Position numbers and translations under genes: made by a program | From: Litorisediminicola beolgyonensis | Lineage (GTDB): Bacteria > Pseudomonadota > Alphaproteobacteria > Rhodobacterales > Rhodobacteraceae | Direction: 5' to 3' | DNA: 64,000 bases | NCBI RefSeq assembly: GCF_042679605.1 | Contig: NZ_JBHTMU010000008.1 | Coordinates: forward strand, 73,600-137,599 | Part shown: piece by piece, positions 61,893 to 64,000 of the stretch | Position numbering within the stretch: the first letter of the stretch is position 1 | Layout: each line of letters opens with the position of its first letter | Notes under the pieces: generated by a model | Seen by the model: only the letters and a program-made list of their open reading frames with translations | Told to the model about the DNA's origin: nothing | The model's database searches: none

Positions 61893-61943
61893 GGGGCCTC
61901 TCCTCATGTCGCGGCGCTCAACGCGCCTTTTGGGTTGCGGGTG

Positions 61944-61963
61944 TTCCGGACCAAGGTCCGGAA
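61944..61963. repeat. 9-bp inverted repeat (TTCCGGACC / GGTCCGGAA)
   Basis: A perfect stem with a 2-base loop between tRNA-Val and rpmJ, with no T tract on either strand. It may guide tRNA 3' processing or separate the two transcripts. Confidence 0.35.
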
Positions 61964-61974
61964 CGGTGAATTCA

Positions 61975-62049
<75 letters not shown>

Positions 62050-62204
62050 GTTTTCCCGATCTTTCGAAGCCCCGCTCGCACCCCATAACGAAATGGGGCG
62101 CGGAAGCCCCGCGCCGGTGGAGCGCTCTATAAAAGGAGTCGCTGGGAGGATCAAGGGCTTTTGGCCGGGAAGAAAATCGGACTAGATTACGCGCAGGAGG
62201 GCCA

Positions 62205-63065
62205 ATGCCGAAAACCGCCTATCACCTTCTGCGGCCGGAAACGACCGCCACGTCCGTGGTGTTCGCCTCGCCCCATTCCGGGCGGGATTATCCGTGGTCC
62301 TTCCTGCGCAACACCGTGCTCGACGAACGCTCGATCCGGTCGTCGGAGGATGCGTTCGTGGACCGGCTCTTCGACTGCGCCCCGACGCTCGGCGCGCCGT
62401 TCCTGACCGCGGGCGCGCCACGCGCCTTCGTCGACCTGAACCGCGCCTCGGACGAGCTTGACCCCGCGCTGATCGAGGGCATCCGCCGCGCCGGTCACAA
62501 TCCGCGCGTGGCCTCGGGCCTGGGCGTGGTGCCGCGCGTCGTCGCCAATGGCCGCGCGATCTATCGCGGCAAGCTCCCGCAATCCGAGGTCGAGCGGCGT
62601 CTGACCGGCTACTGGCATCCCTACCATGCGGCGCTTCAGGGGCTCTTGAACGAGGCGCACGCACTTTTCGGCGAGGCGATCCTGATCGATTGCCACTCGA
62701 TGCCGCACGAGGCCGTGTCCAGCTCCGGCCGGGCCGGAGCGCGGCGGCCCGATATCGTCATCGGAGACCGCTTCGGCGCATCGGCGTCGTCCAACGTGAT
62801 CGACCGGATCGAACGGGCCTTCACCGAGGCGGGGCTGACCGTGGCCCGCAACGCGCCTTTCGCGGGCGCCTATATCACCCAGCATTACGGCCGCCCGTCG
62901 CGCAACCAGCATGCCGTGCAGGTCGAGATCGACCGCGCGATCTACATGGACGAGCGCACGATCCAGCCCAATGCGAATTTCCACGCCTTCCGCCGGACCC
63001 TCCGCGGCATCGTCGCCGAACTGGTCACGATCGGTCGTCGCGAACAGCCGATCGCGGCGGAGTAA
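62205..63065 (+). CDS. N-formylglutamate amidohydrolase family protein
   Basis: 286 residues. The FGase fold has FASPHSGRDYP (zinc-binding His), SSEDAFVDRLFD, AFVDLNRASDELDP and ILIDCHSMPHEA (His), with HAVQVEIDRAIYMDE near the C-terminus (Glu/Asp). Family members cut N-formylglutamate to glutamate and formate in histidine breakdown (HutG) or related formyl amino acids. No hut genes are in the window, so the exact substrate is open. The ATG at 62205 has GCAGGAGGG before it. It is convergent with lpxK. Confidence 0.85.
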   Translation: MPKTAYHLLRPETTATSVVFASPHSGRDYPWSFLRNTVLDERSIRSSEDAFVDRLFDCAPTLGAPFLTAGAPRAFVDLNRASDELDPALIEGIRRAGHNPRVASGLGVVPRVVANGRAIYRGKLPQSEVERRLTGYWHPYHAALQGLLNEAHALFGEAILIDCHSMPHEAVSSSGRAGARRPDIVIGDRFGASASSNVIDRIERAFTEAGLTVARNAPFAGAYITQHYGRPSRNQHAVQVEIDRAIYMDERTIQPNANFHAFRRTLRGIVAELVTIGRREQPIAAE

Positions 63066-63068
63066 CCT

Positions 63069-64000
63069 CTAGCCGAAAATCCGATCCAGCGCGGCGTCGA
63101 GCGGCGCGGGATCGTCGATCTCCAACCGCACCGGCAGCGTCAGCACCTTGGGGCGCATCTCCGGCGGCAGGCGCACGGCGTCTTTCTCGGTGGTGACGAG
63201 CTGGGCGTTTTCGCGCGCCGCCTCCTGCTCGAGCCGCGTCATCAGCGCCGCCGAGAACGGCTGATGGTCGTCGAGCGCCTCGGCGCGCAGGATCTCGGCG
63301 CCGAGCGATTTGAGCGTGGCGAAGAATTTCTCGGGGTGGCCGATGCCCGCGAAGGCTAGGGCGCGGAAACCCTGCCACTGCATCCCGGTCTTGAGCGGCG
63401 CGAGGCGCGCGGTCAGGTGCGGGAGCTCGACGGCCTCGGACCAGCGATCCCGGAACTGGCGCTGCGCCTCCTCGGGCCCGATGGAGAGCAGCAGGTCGGC
63501 GCGTGCGAGCCCCGGGCCCACGGGCTCCCTGAGCGGGCCCGCCGGAAGGCAGCGCCCGTTTCCGAACCCCGCCACCGCGTCCACGACGACGAGGGAGAGG
63601 TCCTTGGCCAGCGCCGGGTTCTGGTGCCCGTCGTCGAGGAGGATGGCCTGCGCCCCGGCCCGGGCGGCCTCGCGCGCGCCCTCTGCCCGGTCGCGGGACA
63701 CCCATGTCGGCGCGAAGGCGGCAAGAAGGAGCGGCTCGTCGCCGGTCTCGGTCGCGTCGTGGCGGCGCGGATCGACCCGCACCGGCCCCGGGAGCGAGCC
63801 GCCATAGCCCCGCGAGACGACATGCGCCGCGATCCCGCGCGCGGCCAGCCGATCGATCAGGGCGATCACCGTGGGGGTCTTGCCGGTGCCCCCGGCGTTG
63901 AGATTGCCGACCGAGATCACGGGGACGCCGACCTCTGCCCCCGGCTTCGACACCCGCGCCGCCGTGGCGCGCGCGGTCAGCCAGCCCAGGGGCGCAAGCG
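63069..64000 (-). CDS. lpxK: Tetraacyldisaccharide 4'-kinase (N-terminus beyond window)
   Basis: At least 310 residues; the frame stays open to the right-hand end (LGWLTARATAARVSKPG...), so the start is outside the window. P-loop GNLNAGGTGKTPTV is intact. The LpxK core is seen: HVVSRGYGGSLPGPV, GDEPLLLAAFAPTWVSRDR, ILLDDGHQNPALAKDLSLVVVDA and FAGIGHPEKFF. The kinase phosphorylates the 4' position of tetraacyldisaccharide 1-phosphate in lipid A synthesis at the inner membrane. It is tail-to-tail with the formylglutamate amidohydrolase gene. Confidence 0.93.
   Translation of the reverse strand, partial: LAPLGWLTARATAARVSKPGAEVGVPVISVGNLNAGGTGKTPTVIALIDRLAARGIAAHVVSRGYGGSLPGPVRVDPRRHDATETGDEPLLLAAFAPTWVSRDRAEGAREAARAGAQAILLDDGHQNPALAKDLSLVVVDAVAGFGNGRCLPAGPLREPVGPGLARADLLLSIGPEEAQRQFRDRWSEAVELPHLTARLAPLKTGMQWQGFRALAFAGIGHPEKFFATLKSLGAEILRAEALDDHQPFSAALMTRLEQEAARENAQLVTTEKDAVRLPPEMRPKVLTLPVRLEIDDPAPLDAALDRIFG

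Overview
This 64 kb window is GC-rich (roughly two-thirds G+C by eye) chromosomal DNA from an alphaproteobacterium, most likely of the Rhodobacterales (Roseobacter/Rhodobacter group). The evidence is gene content: DUF6455, DUF1467, DUF1674, a BchJ-type V4R protein, the NDUFA9-like epimerase and an FnrL-type box. Both ends cut genes (a PqiB/MlaD-type protein on the left, lpxK on the right), and a run of 98 N inside a tandem repeat marks an assembly gap at 42831-42928.

Left third (1-24 kb). A PqiB-PqiC lipid-transport pair, a GDSL hydrolase and an ornithine-cyclodeaminase-like gene precede a periplasmic alcohol-oxidation cluster (3.8-13.5 kb). That cluster holds a PQQ dehydrogenase with a lanthanide-type Asp-x-Asp site, a Sel1 protein, a beta-propeller, an ABC-type binding protein, cytochrome c-550 (PedF type), a XoxJ-like protein, an ApbE flavin transferase and a NosR-like membrane flavo-iron-sulfur protein. 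Four similar GACC-(A/T)2-AGT-like sites lie in its promoter regions. After it come a COG4091 oxidoreductase broken by an in-frame TGA, a ThDP enzyme, a quinone-detoxification-type pair (MhqD/MhqO-like), and a polyamine-type ABC importer with an Asp/Glu-type racemase, divergent from gntR and GNAT genes.

Middle (24-39 kb). Agmatinase, a class-C-type serine hydrolase and a TetR regulator lead into an aryl-alcohol/aldehyde island. It has a XylR-type regulator split by an in-frame TGA (with a degenerate AAA+ half), then on the other strand a XylC-like aldehyde dehydrogenase, a XylB-like alcohol dehydrogenase, an outer-membrane channel-like protein and a complete branched-chain-type ABC importer. 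The likely logic is capture of an aromatic substrate, oxidation of alcohol to aldehyde to acid, and control by an aromatic-sensing regulator.

Right third (39-64 kb). This is mostly housekeeping: tRNA-Leu, an NDUFA9-like protein, an M48 lipoprotein, an octamer tandem repeat, nitroreductase, EI24, methylmalonyl-CoA epimerase, a response regulator, a DUF1501/DUF1800 pair, aspS, carB, an RsmB-like methyltransferase, dapB, rbfA, rpmJ, tRNA-Val, N-formylglutamate amidohydrolase and lpxK. Set into it are a candidate restriction-modification pair (MT-A70 methyltransferase and a BglII-like nuclease whose start codon follows the aspS stop by one base), a low-GC in-frame insertion inside aspS, a solitary BchJ-like gene with a PpsR-type palindrome upstream, and an unrecognised membrane-anchored protein with a duplicated Cys-containing domain.

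The points I would follow first are the NosR-like/ApbE pair in the alcohol-oxidation cluster, the aspS-coupled nuclease with the aspS insertion, and the split, degenerate XylR-type regulator.
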